Translations under genes and position numbers: made by a program | Shown here: piece by piece, positions 36,739 through 49,916 of the stretch | Position numbering within the stretch: position 1 is the stretch's first letter | Layout of the letters: every line of letters starts with the position of its first letter | The notes under the pieces: generated by a model | Told to the model about the DNA's origin: nothing | Databases searched by the model: none | What the model saw: only the letters and a program-made list of their open reading frames with translations | Origin: Dichotomocladium elegans | Taxonomy: Eukaryota; Mucoromycota; Mucoromycetes; Mucorales; Lichtheimiaceae | Length of the DNA stretch: 64,000 nucleotides | Reading direction: 5' to 3' | Assembly (NCBI GenBank): GCA_025716815.1 | Contig: JAIXMN010000015.1 | Span: forward strand, 434,001-498,000

Positions 36739-39700
36739 TTATAAAGTAGAAAATCGGTCGATCACACTGCTCACGTCCCAGTCGGCTGTCTCCAACTCCT
36801 TCCGTGCTTGGTGTTCATCAAGCGCGCCATAATTGGTTACATAAGCAATTTTACTGGCCTCAACTAGTTTCTGATAATGGGCTCGCCACTCCCCATCCAC
36901 ATGGTGCGCCACATCTTGCCGCCTATGTCTATCCATCTGTTTGATCTTGATGATAAAGCCACTCGAGATAGGGCGGTGATCCGACGCGAGCACCTCATGG
37001 CGCTGATAAAACAGGTTATGTGCACATTTCGATCGATAGAGAATGCGGTCGCACCAGGCGGGCACACGCTTCTTTTCGGACCGGTCGTAGAAATCCGTAC
37101 CTGGATCATACTTGTACGTCGGCAAAAAATTGATTTGCGGCTCGTCAAAGATCAGCAATCGAAAAAGTGGGTTTATGACCCGCTGCTTGAGGAGTTGGTC
37201 TTCCTTTTGAAGGGCCAGGAGACATTGGCTAGGATCCTCATGATTCGCCAAGAGCTGCAGCACACGCTCGCGGGTCATGTTGATGCGGTAATTGAGATCG
37301 CCCGATAAGAAACAGTGCTCGTGGTCGAGGATCATAGACCCATCACCGCCGTTACAAAACACGCTGTTGTTGCTGCCGCCGGTACTGTTGTTAACGACAT
37401 CCACATCACTTGAATGGAACCCAGCAGTCTGCAAGATGCCCTCAGCATCAGAATTACGTTGTTGAATATGTGTCTGGCCAGCCGCCAGATGACAATTGAC
37501 AAAACATAAAGACGAATCATCAAGACGGAAGCGAATGGCGATACCTCCCTTGTTGCCGTGTATGCTCTTGTGCATCAGCTTGAGACCAGTCTTAACAACA
37601 GTTGATTCGACGAGTGACACCCGCTTTACTTCGTCTGCCTTGATAAAAACGCAGCTGAATAAGCCAACAAGTTGATCCGTCTTGATGACAATGTATTCGG
37701 AATGAGGGTGATTATCTCGGACCATGCGGACCAGGTAATCATGCCAGAGACTGTATCGATGCGTCAGCTGTTCATAGGTATCTTGCAAAGGGTCTGCTTT
37801 TTTTCTCGATGAAAAAAAAGAACCTGTCATCGAGTTTATCAGAGAACGAACATTTTGAGATGAGAGCCCTCAAACTTACGAGCGGTCTGTTTTGTTGATT
37901 CCAGGTCAACAATCTCCTGTATGCCAACCACAATAATATCCGGATTCTCCATGGATCCCAGCCATTCCCGAACACGGAGATCATCACTAGCAGAGAGTTT
38001 CTCTGGCTTGATTGCATCGATGTTCCAAGAGCACACCAAGACGCTCACATCACGCTCTTTGCAGTATTCATTTTGGTGTTTTTCCATTTCTTGCTCTAGC
38101 CAGCAATATGAGCCTGTTTTGCTCTTCCCATTCGACTTATATTCTCAGGGCATCTTGACGCTTACCATGCCAATAATCCGGAATCAATCCATTCCAGAAT
38201 GCAATACCACCGTGGGAATCCGCACTCACAACCTGTACTGTATTGTCTCCTAACGCAATGCCAATAGAGTCGACCGATAGTCGTACGATTGCGCACTCAT
38301 GTGCCTTGAACTGTTTGATCACTCGCCACCGTTCGGGCCTGGTGTCATACACATAAATCATTCCGGTATTGTACCCCATCCAGAGATAGTAGTCTCCAAC
38401 GGCCACCATGGATGTAATCCCGTACATGGACACAGTGACCGTCTCGATCCGTTCCAGCATGCTCATGTCCCACACGCTGACCTTGCCATTGTCATGAGCG
38501 CAAAAGATCACACCCGGGTGAAGCGCTAATGTAGCCAAGGCGGTTATATTGCCCAAATCATTCGGTATCCTTGTTCGCTTTAGCTCTTCACTATTTAATC
38601 CCGGAAACACGGCAATTGTCCGCACGTTCGCCATCCATAGATCGCGATCCCGTAAAAGAGCTGCGACCACATTTCCTAAAACAGGACTTTCGTCCACGAG
38701 CCGCACATCATACGTATCCCATATGTTGAGCGTTCCACCTTCGTCAATGGTCCACAACTCTCTGTTCTTGTATCGCAGCATCCAAGTGATCGCATGTTGA
38801 TGAGTCGACTGCGGACGTGATATAAGCCGACCGGTCGATGTATCAGCCACCATTATCTGGCCGTCCTTATGGCCGATCCACAGATATTTTCCTTCATCAC
38901 ATGGATCACGCGTAGGCGCAAATTCAAGTGATGTCACCCTATCGTTCGCGTCATCTGGTGTAGCAGCATCGATCAAATAAAGACAACGGCTTGTTTCGGT
39001 ATTCCAGATTCGGGTTTCATGACTACCTGTTGCTACACACGAACCCGAAACTGCCAGAGCGCGGATAGTTCCTCTGTGACCTGTCGGAATACGCTTTTCG
39101 TGATAAATATATGGTTTCCTACGAGAGGCAGTGCTAAAATCAGGGTATATGCTTTTGGCCTGCTGTATTTGTGACAAGGACATGTATGCCTTCTTCATGC
39201 TCTGGGAACGGGGGAGCTGAGATGTTGCCAGGGTGGAAATAGCAGGGCTACCGATATTGATCGTGTGTGAACGAGTGGGCATGTTCAATGCAGGTCGAGG
39301 CGGTAATGAAGGCATGCTGTTGTTGCTTTCATGAAGTGACATTGGTACCGTTTCACTATGTCGGACAGTGGGGCGAGGTGGAAGCGACGGAGGAGAAGCA
39401 CTGATGGTATTGTCAGAACACATCTTAACAGCGCTTGAGGGTATATCGATCATGGATGACGCTGTACTGCGTGCGATGCTATGGTACTTTTTGCTGGGTG
39501 GTGGTGGTGGAGGAGGAGTTTTGTTGCTCTGAACGTCGTCTGCACTTTTGGGGAGCGGTGGCGGAGGAGGCGGAGGAGTTCGTATAACCCCGTGATAGCG
39601 CATGTGAATCTGTTGGACGAGTGAATCATCTACGGCCTCATCACTGCTGTTGCTTTCATCGCTTGTAGTTTCACCATCATCGCTGCTGCTGCTGCTGCTG

Positions 39701-40260
39701 CTAAAACTACTGCTGCTGTCAGATGATGTAATTTCTTCGTCCTCTTCTTCGCCATTGCTGAAAGGGTCTTCTGCTTTGGGCGAATCGGAAATAATATCAT
39801 GCCGTGCCAACTGGTCGACCTTGAAGTTCTCGAATTGTTGGGTAATAAGCGAGACCCGATTAACGTCTTTTAAGAGTCGTTGCTCGTCCTGGTGTGCCTC
39901 CAACGTTGGAGGGGAAATAGGAATGTCGGGCGGTGAGGAAGGCGGAAGAGGCAAGCGCGAGGGTGGGCTGAATATTGGGTTGGTTGTGGTCGTAGGTTTA
40001 GGCGGAATGGGAGGTGCTGATGCGCATTTAGGAGGGGAATGTGTAGAAGAGGATGCGGAGGATGCAGAACCAGGAGAATCGCACATGGCCAGAGATGAGA
40101 CAAGGTGCGAAGCAGGTTTGACAAGCTGCGGTTTTTCAAGGGAAGCAATAGGAATCTGTCGGTGGTGGTGCTGAAGTGAACTTGCTTCTTGTTGTGCCCA
40201 GCGTTTTTTCAGCTCTTGGAATGAGGCGGGAGGGTGATTGTCGCCTTCTGGAGGAATCAT
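36739..40260 (-). CDS. WD40-containing inositol polyphosphate 5-phosphatase
   Basis: Exons are 40260..38166, 38095..37880 and 37823..36739, giving 1131 aa. Residues 1-400 are disordered: proline runs, an acidic Ser/Asp tract near residue 200, and repeated PPRP motifs that may bind SH3 domains. A WD40 propeller covers about 410-690 (for example VATGSHETRIWNTETSRCLY, LWIGHKDGQIMVADT). The catalytic domain (about 710-1070) has VLVCSWNIDA, FLSGDLNYRI and KKRVPAWCDRIL, the two signature 5-phosphatase motifs, and LASDHRPI. The C-terminal 40 residues resemble a UBA helix bundle. The order WD40 then 5-phosphatase is that of plant 5PTase12-14/FRA3-type enzymes. Likely dephosphorylates phosphoinositides or inositol phosphates. 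The start could lie further upstream, since an AG acceptor-like site precedes the ATG. Confidence 0.93.
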
Positions 40261-41806
40261 GTCGGAATCCTGTGTCAATGGCGGAAGGATAAAAAATGAA
40301 ACGAAAGAGAGAAATGACAGATGACTACTTTATTTTCAGAAATAAAATTTCGTGTACAAGATAAAGAATGTCGCACGAAACACAAAAAAAAGGCGCATAA
40401 ATTGTACAAATTCGCTCGTACCTGTAGGTAAAATGAATCCATTAGATAACTTCACGGCAGACAGTTGAAGAGAACCCAAACAACTTGAGAGATATCCCCG
40501 GTCTTATCAAATACACGCCTATGTATTACGAAATATGAGCGTTCCTATGTCCACACGTTATTTGACCGCTTTTGTCCGTTGTAACAATGTGGGTTGATTC
40601 ACTATCTTTCCTTGGCTGACAGCTGTAAAAGTCTCAAGTTATATTGACTGATATCAGGTAGTTTGGTCCCAAGCTCGTAGTTATCTTTACCCTTTTTCCT
40701 TTAACCACGTCATATCATGAAACTGTGGATCAACATCTCTATTGTTTCCAGCAGATGCTCTCAAAGTCGCGATATGTCGATGGAAATGACTTCCCTTCGA
40801 CTCATTCCAAAAGAACTCGTTTTTGGTTTTCATTAGAACTATACGAGTCACCCCTGCGTCTTTCTTAAAAATTCTACGTATTACAGTCATATTCATGGTA
40901 TGGTACTCAGCGCGATGTTGAACAGCCACGCACTTAATAGTTGCATTTCTGCTGTTAATGCGTCTAAATTTCCACCTTGGTTTTGGACCATGTATTTTGA
41001 ATTTAGACCTCTCTTCGTTCATTTGCAAGGCTGTGCTGTATGTATCCTTTCGCTAGGGGACGTCAAAGTCACAACATGCTCAACGCTACTATTGCAAGGC
41101 AGACTACATATATATTTTATGTGGGAATAAACCGATTTGGAAGAGTAGATTTTCCTGGTTGAACACACTGTATCGCGCACACTCGTAAGGAAACTGAGGA
41201 AAGGGATAGGCTGACCAGATGTATCGTTTTGAACTTGGCAACCGCGCTTTGGTGCGACATTCTAAACTGGGTTAAAGCCCGGCTTGGTGAGAAAACCCGC
41301 AGTAGCGGCTTCTGAATTAAAGTTTACTTTAAAAATCTAGAAAACGTTTCGGCATCAATGGCAGAATTTCATTCATTTCTTACTCCGTTCCCAGCAATGT
41401 GAATACAATCGGCATCCGGCACAGTCGATTAACTTCGATGCGTATGAATGAGGATTCATTTTGAAGTTTCCGTTGTCCTTTCCAACTAATGACATACCCT
41501 AGGGCTGGTAACTTCATTACGAACTATAAGTAATATATACTAAGTTGGACTAACGAAATACAGAGAAGGATTCCAAGGAAATACGATAACGGCTTTGTTA
41601 GGGTAATAAACCTACTAACCGGGATGTTTATATGCATGGTATTGTAATTGGTCAGTATCGTGCCAACTAACCAGAATTATATCGTTTCAGCATACAGTAG
41701 TGCGAATGACGTCATTTTAACATCAACCATTTGTACTAACATCCTGGAAAATGTTCAAGCGTTGTCTTTGGATGATTATAAATCCAAATGAAGAGATATT
41801 TTTGTA
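40261..41806. other. Intergenic, no accepted gene
   Basis: About 1.5 kb. An intact 113-codon frame on the minus strand (41028-40687) has no recognisable motif and was not accepted. The remainder is AT-rich. Confidence 0.45.
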
Positions 41807-44800
41807 TTATCTTAAGATATCCTTTATCGCCAATGACAGTTCATGTGTGTGTGTTTCTAAATAGTTTGGATCAGAAAGACATCGTAAAAGGACACGTTCG
41901 CAACGAAGATGTTGCTGTTTCTCAATTGCCGCCTTCATTTCGCAAGATTTGATCTTGGCTACTTCCAAAACGGAGGCAGGGAGATCAGCCATGCGTGCCA
42001 CATTCAAACTATCATAAATACGTTAGAAAGACCACAACACTCCTCCGCTGAACAATACCTTACCCATAGCTGTTAACGCTGGCACCTTCCACCAACTTGT
42101 AAAGAAACACAACATCATCTAATCGTCCGCTTAGCTTATAATCATCGATGCTCAGCATTAGGGACTTGCCTCCGTTTTCAATAAATCCCATATGTCGATT
42201 TGCTGCTGAAGGAAATTCATCAGCGAGGAAGGGATAGTGGGTCACAAAGAGTGTGATTGCCTTGATATGTGTCAGAAATTGATGGAGTACAGCATAAGCA
42301 ATAGCCATGCCATCGTGAGTGCTTGTTCCCCGTCCCAGTTCATCAAGAATAACAAGCGATCGAGGAGTCGCATGCTTCATAATATCCGAGGCCTCGTGCA
42401 TTTCCACAAGGAACGTGCTTTCACCTTTGAGCATATTGTCAAAAGCACCCATCCTAGAGTTGTGATGAGAAGGATAAAAAAAGAGCCCCAGACAGAAAGG
42501 GAGATGTTATCTTACCTTGTGTAGATAGCATCCAGAATGCCTAGATGAGCACTGTCCGCAGGAACATAGGAACCAATCTGACCCATGATGGAAATTAGTG
42601 CAATTTGACGAATATAAGAACTTTTGCCTATCCAGAGATCGACCTTAGTGTTGTGAGTCATACACTGTGATTTCCAGTTTGCTCGAATTACCACCCATAT
42701 TCGGTCCAGTTAAGATCACCGTCCTAATCCCATCAGTCTAATAACAGAGATGAGAAAACCGAGCCAAAACATTAAAAGAGAAGGAGAGTTACGTCTAGGT
42801 CAATGTCGTTCGGAACATAATCGTTGTTTAAAAGCTGTTCGACAATTGGATGCCTTCCGTTGGTCACCTGAATCGTGGTCCGATCGGAAAAGGTGGGCTT
42901 GGTATAGTTCGGTCGACGAGCAACCTCTGCAAGGGACATGAGACAGTCGAGATGGGCTAAAGCTTGGATCACGTCTCTAAACGCCTCGTAGTTACTCGAG
43001 ATATCCCTTAAATTATAAAATGAAGCATATTTAACATAGTCTTTCTCTCTCCATCCAGCATTCATCTCACTCTAAGAATTCCCGGTACGCCTGGTTGGAC
43101 GCAATGGTCAACTGTTCACGATGGCGTTCGCGTTCCTTTAATTTCTGAATAAGAAAGGGCGTATGGAAGCGCGACACGGCCTTGGTACCACTGATTTTGA
43201 TCCAATCCTTTGGTACATTCTTGATTTGCGTATTCTTCACCTCAAGGAGATACTTTCAAGTATGTTATTATAATACCATGATGTTGTATATATTCTGCAT
43301 ACCTCAATACCTGCCACATTGGAATATTGAAGACCGGAAATCGGCACTCGGATTTTCAAATCTGCTAGATAGGAGCCTAGTTCAGATGCAATATTCGCGA
43401 GATGCTATATAAACAAATGCTATCAGACGCTTAAACAATATAGCAGAAGTCTATTCCTTTATTCTGACCTCTTTTTGGCTTGAGATTCCTGGCCACCGTT
43501 CTTCGGAGCGGAAAAAATGAAGCTTGCAGTCAGGCATATCGATGGTGGTCGGGTTGATGGCCTCTTGAAATGCTATCACATGGCTCTTAATTGTGGGAAG
43601 CGCGTCGAATATTTCATTAAGGATTGGTGATTCAAATCGAAAATGGTCAGTGTACTGCGTGCTGCTGAACGTATCTGCAATTTTATATAGCGCGTCTAGC
43701 ACCACGACAAGTTCCTTCGGAGATGCCTATGCATACGAAGACAATGGGCGGAAGCAGTCGCGATGTTAGCCATTCGTCTGTCGCTATTTATAAGTCCTCC
43801 AGCTACTAACCAGTCCATAGTGAATGCGTGAAAGACCTTGCTCTAGATCAGGCATCTTTTTTAGCATGTTCGTAGCGACCTCTATTTTGGGGTTGCTAGT
43901 GGCGATGATCTCTTCTACTGCATTAACACGTTCCTGCAGACGTCTATAGCACTTGGTAAGTTGGACTGGGGTAATGATCCGCCATTCAACTTACTTCACA
44001 TCAATAAGTGGCCGACCGATCCATTTACGCAGCATCCGCCGACCGAAGCGCGTTTTTGTGTGATCCATGATCCAAAAGAGCGTTCCATTTTCAGAATAGT
44101 CCGTCGAATTTCGGTATATTTCAAGGTTGGCGAGAGTATTGCCGTTAAGAAGCATGTGCGTTCTAGATGAGAACTGGACAAAATACTTCGTAAGTTGGAG
44201 GGCATATTGTAGCCCAAAATCCGAAAGGTATTGCAGCGTAGACGCTAAAGATTTTCTACGACCACGACAAAGTAACTTATTGGTTACATAGACAATATTA
44301 ATTTCTCTCCACTCCCAAACAATTACATGACAATCTCGGGAAGATTTAGAATTTCGGAAAACCTAAACTCTGAAGATATCATAAATAAAGATGTCGTTTT
44401 TGTCCTCGAGAAGACATACCATAACCATCTCCCTTCAAGCGCTGTGTGTAAAAATCCGATACAAATGAAAAGGCTGCATTATAATTTGTGCACATTGGGT
44501 CGTTCTCGGCCATGCGCTCGATCCGAACGGAGTCGCCAAACACAGTAGGTCTAAGTAAGGAGCGGAAAAGATAAGGTTGTTGTTTCTTAAGTACGAAAAA
44601 GGTCCCCTTACCATACTAACCTATTTCCACTCATGTGTTTGATTACTTTCTCCGTGGGTTTGCTGAGTACATGCGGCAGTAATATCTCACTCGGCTCAAT
44701 GTGCAACAGGCGAGTTTCTAGCTCCGAGCGCATGAATCCGTCCTCAAATGAATCATACATGATGTCTCCAGTTGCCGGTTGGACCGCCTTATTTGAACAT

Positions 44801-45899
44801 GTAGACTGTCAGTGTATCAATGCTCCTACCATTTATTTACAATTAAAGACTGACGTACCACCAAGCCGATATGAACAAGCGCATCGGGACCGCTTCCACC
44901 CCGGTTTTCTTCAGTTATGCAGACGAGGTAGTTTGTGTGGGGATTCGTATCAGCTTTGTCGCCGAGATCGTCTGATGCATTATCCATCTCATCTACATAA
45001 GTGCCTTTGGTGTAAAGTTCCTTAAGCTCGCGTTCAAATGGACCGCTCTTGTTGGATCCCGCGGCCTTGAGAGCGGCTGTCTCTGTCTGTCGCACTATAC
45101 CGACTTTGTGTCCCGCTTGTACCAATCTAGAGAGTTATCCATGCATCCGAGAAGTTAAGCTAGCTCGTTTCTTCAGGATCTCTTGGCGTTATGTACCTTC
45201 GTACGTGTACAGAAAGTCGATGGGTAGGAATGCTTGCCACCCAGAAGTTACGATCCACAAAATGAGCAATATGCAGGACGCGAGATGCGATCTTTTTCGC
45301 GGAATGGAATCAGCCTTTTCGTCTCCCTCTTCCGCCCTGCTTTGTTATCCACATACCTTAGCGTCTTCGCCAAAGAACCTGAACTTATATCCGACCTCGA
45401 TCGCCAGAAGGACTCCCGGGTGCTTTTTTTTCAGGTCAAGGACCTGGAGTTCCAGAGGTGAATAATCCTGGGGATTATCCGGCCGCTGGGATTTCTCGCC
45501 CCGTTTTTTCTCGAGTTGGCCGTACTTCTCAGCAAACTGCCTTCGTCGGATCTCCCGTGCCTCGATTGAATCCGATTCTGTGATCGTTTTCGTTCGGCGT
45601 TCTCCGACGGTTCCGCCGCCGCGTTCGCGTGGTGATGTGTCTTTTTTGCGCTCAGAAGGAAATGCATTATGTTCCATTGATTCACTGTCGTTGTCATGTA
45701 CGGTCGTCGTCGGTGTTATGCTGGTCTCCTTGGCTGTTGCCGGCGTCGGTGGTGTCAAACCGAGGGTAGAGGTTTCCGTGGCCGAATCAACCGCGGGTGA
45801 TGTCAAGTTCGCGCCGTCACCCACTTTCGGTCGCTTGGCATCGCTCCCGTCTGCCTTTTTTCCAAAAAATGATTTTAGTGTCAGTTGGCGTTTGCTCAT
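41807..45899 (-). CDS. MSH3: DNA mismatch repair protein MSH3
   Basis: Partner of MSH2 in MutSbeta, recognising insertion/deletion loops. Sixteen exons: 45899..45357, 45291..45197, 45126..44859, 44787..44621, 44550..44420, 44369..44327, 44255..43995, 43943..43811, 43726..43469, 43404..43303, 43252..43071, 43006..42793, 42737..42692, 42627..42516, 42453..42064 and 42008..41807, giving 1048 aa. A PCNA-binding PIP box, QLTLKSFF, is at residues 5-12. The MutS I domain starts at [20 protein letters not shown]. The lever/clamp region includes [14 protein letters not shown] and [15 protein letters not shown]. The ATPase has Walker A TGPNMGGKS, split by an intron after GG, and Walker [14 protein letters not shown]. 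The PIP box plus this domain order separates MSH3 from MSH6. Divergent from the carrier gene, 188 bp away. Confidence 0.96.
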
Positions 45900-46087
45900 G
45901 CCCGGGGATTCTGAGTATTATGGTGCGTGCGGCTATGTAAAAGGGAAAAAAAAAGAGAGAGAGCTTTGGGCAAAAGAAAACCCCGCCATTGTATGTTTTT
46001 TCTCGGCCTTATTGCCGGTAAAATTCATGGACACAGATTTCCTTTCCTCTTATTCCCTCAGCCTCTTTTCTCCCGTTATATCTTTCC
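45900..46087. promoter_or_regulatory. Compact divergent promoter, MSH3 / mitochondrial carrier
   Basis: Only 188 bp separate the two start codons. It contains an A-run followed by GAGAGAGAG (about 45947-45962) and CT-rich stretches before each ATG. Both genes must be driven from it. Confidence 0.6.
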
Positions 46088-47481
46088 ATGGCCACCGCAA
46101 ACGCAGAGCTTATCGAGGTGAAGAAGCCAGTTATTCCTGCCCTTGCTCGTGACCTGATTGCAGGCACTATTGGTGGCTGGGCGCAGGTGGTGGTCGGTAA
46201 ATGAGCAACTTTTTTTTGTCTACATCTCAACTTTGTTCCTGATCTTGGATTCTTTCAGGCCACCCTTTTGATACCCTGAAGGTCCGCCTGCAAACGCAGC
46301 CAACACCGCCCATTTATCGTAATGCTATGGACTGTTTTTCCTCTCTGGTGAAACAGGAAGGTGTACGTAAAAGCAGAAGGAGGCTACATCAATTTTTTGG
46401 GAAGGGGAGAGGAGATCGCTGACAGCCTGAATTACCTCTTTTAGCCGAAAGGTCTTTATCGTGGTGTGGCATCGCCCTTGGCAGGCATTGGTTTTTGGCA
46501 AGTCATTGTATTAGGGTATTAAAAGCGCGTTGATTAAGCTTACCAGATATCTCTCCTGTAGCAATGCGGTTGTTTTCATGTCGATGGGCTATTTTAGCCG
46601 AATGCTCCAGTGGGGTGATAGCACCAAGGTCCTTTCCCTGGGTGAGTGAGTGAGACAAAAAAATTGCATCGGTGTGTTCCAATTGGAAGAAATTGTCTCA
46701 CTCATTATTTTTTGGATGGGGATAGCCGAGGTCGGTATTGCTGGCGGTCTTGCTGGTACGGTGATGGCCTTCTTCAACTGTCCAATCGAATTGTTGAAGG
46801 TCAAGCTTCAGGTCCAAGATCCTGCTGGTGTTATCGGACCAACGGGTAAACTTGAACCTGCTGTATGTTGCTGGTCAATGGTTGGGGGTGGTGCCGATAG
46901 ATGCTCGTGCTGATATCTTTCGACAGTATAAGGGTGTACTGGATTGTGGTATTCGGACAGCCCGCGCTCAAGGCATCCGCGGCCTGTACCGCGGCATCGG
47001 CGTAACTTTGCTTAGAGATTCTCCAAGTTATGTCAGCTACTTTGGTAAGAGTGTGCTCTTCAACTATTGACAAGATTACATCGCTGACCAAATGATATAA
47101 GTCACATACGAGGGATTGAAGCGCCTCATGCAGGCTATGAAGAAGAACCCAGAAGAGCCACTATCAACGGTTGAATTACTGATTGCGGGAGGCCTTTCTG
47201 GTTTTGGTGCATGGATTCCTGCGTATCCTCAAGATGTGATCAAGAGCCGTTACCAGAATGATACCAGGTATTGTTGATCATATATCTTGGACGAAAAATG
47301 GGTGCACACTAACAGATAGCTTTGCAGGTACACATCGGCCAGACAAGCATTCCGGTCAGTAATGAAGGAGGCTGGTCCCAAAGCATTTGTGAACGGAGTT
47401 GGCCCGACTATGGCACGTGCGTTCCCTGCCAATGCCGCCACATTCTTTGCTTACGAGATGGCCATGAAGGCCATGAGCTAA
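46088..47481 (+). CDS. Mitochondrial carrier (SLC25), acylcarnitine/amino-acid carrier-like
   Basis: Eight exons: 46088..46196, 46259..46362, 46445..46497, 46562..46641, 46726..46862, 46927..47044, 47102..47267 and 47328..47481, giving 306 aa, the standard carrier length. Three repeats carry the PxD/E-x-x-[KR] signature: [29 protein letters not shown] and [12 protein letters not shown]. The last helix, [19 protein letters not shown], resembles the carnitine/acylcarnitine and YMC/ornithine subgroup, so the substrate is not fixed. Intron 3 starts with GC (TTG|GCAAGT...GTAG|C) and is required to obtain GIGFCNAVVFM. Located in the inner mitochondrial membrane by family. Shares a short divergent promoter with MSH3. 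Confidence 0.94.
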
Positions 47482-48472
47482 AGAGGATGTATATGTATTT
47501 TTATATAGAATTTTATTAATAGATTGTTTGTAGCTCATCCTTGATAACGCAACAAAGCGACAGTGACAGCTCCTACAGAAATAAATCAAAAGCATCGGAA
47601 GAGGAGCACCCCTCGTAACAACAAGAAAGTTTGCATGACAGCATGGCAATTGGAAAAAGGATGACAATTAGAATGTGTATGTGTGGAGCAATAAAATCGT
47701 TTCAGAAAAGACGAATGTTTCTCTCGTCGATCGTGGATATAGTTGGTTTCACCCTAACTTTTTCTATGTCTCACTGATATTACAACGACAATATGCTGGA
47801 GCATTTTGCTTTTGCGAGTGTGATCGAGCGGAGGGTTCGGTAGGATCTTGGCAATTATCCATTTCGGAACGACAATTGTCAGGTGACTTCACTGGTGGCA
47901 AGTATGGTATTTTCGTGGCGTGGAAGGGGTGACGCAAAGTCTTTAGTGCTGTGCAAGTTGTTTGTTGCTGCGCAGCAAAAGGGCCAGATTGCGCGGCAGC
48001 GAAAGGCGTCAGCGGCGGCATAATAAAGGTCTTCGCCTTGTACTCCCGAGTACAAATAACTACGTAACGATAGCTCCATTTCTACGTAAGCCCGTATTTT
48101 GGCGTTATCAGAGTAGTTCATCCATCCCTTGCTTTAGAAAGAGGCGAAAAGATATCCTCGCACATATACATTGTCTATGTGGTTACATAAGCACATGGTA
48201 CGAACTGAAAAGAAAGGCGTTCTGGTTTTATCACTGTTTACTTTGGAGGAGCGGAAGGGGGATGTGAAAGACCCAGTGACGAAAATAGCAACCAATCAGA
48301 AGAAATCAAGTGGTTTAGCTTCCACAATCACCTCCCTTCTCTGACTTCTTATTACCAACCACATGCCATAAACGAGCGTCATTCTCTTTTTTTTTTTTTA
48401 TACTCTTCCCCTCTCTTTCTTTCCCCCCTTTCTTCTTTTCCTCTTCCTTTCTCTTCATTCCATCCCCTTTTT
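47482..48472. other. Intergenic, no gene seen
   Basis: About 1 kb. AATAAA at 47690-47695 may serve the carrier gene. The last 120 bp are a T-run followed by almost pure pyrimidines (48388-48470), the leader of the next gene. Confidence 0.5.
47690..47695 (+). terminator. Polyadenylation signal
   Basis: AATAAA about 210 bp after the stop codon of the mitochondrial carrier gene, followed by TTTC-rich sequence. Confidence 0.35.
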
Positions 48473-49578
48473 ATGAAGTTTACAACGCTCGCCTACTCGC
48501 TTTTTGCACTACTGCTGGTCAGCTCTGGCAAGTGTTTTTTCTTCTGACTACTCGATGCAACACACGACCGGGCGCAGCAACAACTGACATTCCCCATTCA
48601 TTTCCACAGTCTGCGCCGCACCTATCGAAGATATATCTGTCACGTCTGTTGATGTTGCAGAGCAGCCCGTCGGCAACAAGGGCGATGAGCTTCTATACGT
48701 CACAGTGACTCGCACAGATGACCTTGTGGATGACGACGGCTCGCTCTTGGCTGAACGGGTCATGGCCGTCCAGGTGACCTTTGATGTGATTGAGAACCAG
48801 GCACGTATAGAGACATACATGCATATGTATATACACATACCCAAAGAAAACAAAAACATGAGTTGACCAGCCCCTCGCTCTCTCTTCCTCTTCCTTTTAA
48901 ATACAGCTTCACTGCAACGGTGTCCCCGTCCAGATTGGTGTCTCAAACATCCAAGTCGAAGCTCAGATTGCCGCCAACCCCGAAAAGCTCACAATCACCT
49001 CCGAGGAGGACCTTGCCGTCCTCGAAGACTCTTTCGATATCGGCCTTGCCACTGTTGAAGTCACTGCGGTCTTTATTGACGAGCTCAAAACCGAGGATGG
49101 TATGACCTTCCGCCGCCTGGGTGTCCAGGAGCGCATCATTGAGATCAACGGCGAACAGGTTGTCCAGACTGATGTTGGCCAGCAGATCCTCGACGTGTTT
49201 GAGGACGGCCAGGTCCAGCGCTGGGCCCCCGATGAGCTCACCGGCTTCTTGATGCCAGTGGATGATTCTAATAGCGCCCAGAAAGATACCTTTGTGCCCG
49301 AGACCTCCAAGGGCTGTGCTGCTGAGCTCGTCGAGCCGCTTGTTAATTGGTGGAACAACCAGAGCTTTGCCGTTCAGGGTGTCATTTCTGGCTCGGTCTT
49401 TGCCGTGCTTCTTGCAATTGCTTACCTCATTCGCCGTATGGTCGTCTCAGCCTACGCCGAGTACCATGAGGTTCCGGTTATGCTCAGCGATGACCACCAG
49501 TATCAACGTGAAGTGATCTGGAATGCTCAGAAGACCAACGAGGAGAAGCGTCCTTTCTTGTCAGAAGAACAGCAGTAA
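48473..49578 (+). CDS. Type I membrane protein of unknown function
   Basis: Exons are 48473..48527, 48610..48800 and 48907..49578, giving 305 aa. A signal peptide is clear: MKFTTLAYSLFALLLVSSVC with cleavage likely near CAA|PIED. The lumenal/extracellular part (about 25-240) has a motif LHCNGVPVQIG with one of few cysteines, several beta-rich segments and an acidic character. A single membrane span, VISGSVFAVLLAIAYLI, near residue 250 is followed by a charged cytosolic tail of about 45 residues. I do not recognise the family. Both introns start with GC (G|GCAAGT and CAG|GCACGT). GT alternatives beside them produce stops or break the signal peptide. Codon use is strongly biased to C-ending codons (GTC, AAC, GAG), which suggests high expression. 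Confidence 0.88.
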
Positions 49579-49651
49579 AACCAAAATCCTCGCTTTTAGC
49601 AAAAGAGGAAGAAAGATAGCTGTACACATTGCATTATTTTTTTTTTATGTG

Positions 49652-49657
49652 AATAAA
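49652..49657 (+). terminator. Polyadenylation signal
   Basis: AATAAA 74 bp after the stop codon of the type I membrane protein gene, followed by T-rich sequence. Confidence 0.5.
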
Positions 49658-49726
49658 ATTTGTGCCTCTATATCTTTTGGTCAGCATTGCCTTTTGTTTA
49701 TTTATTTCCATGGGCATATTACGGAA

Positions 49727-49879
49727 TCATGACCGCTCATGTTTATGTTGTTTGTTTTTAACCGTGCCAAAGAGCCGCATAATCCTGACGATCGGATTGC
49801 CATGTTCATCCTCCTCTTCGTCCAACTCTCGGTCTTTCATGTGCTGTCGCTGTCGCTGTCGCTGCTCCTCCTCCTCCTC

Positions 49880-49916
<37 letters not shown>

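Noticed and set aside
40687..41028. 113-codon intact frame on the minus strand
   Set aside because: No family, no splice partners and no promoter signs; kept only as a possible remnant.
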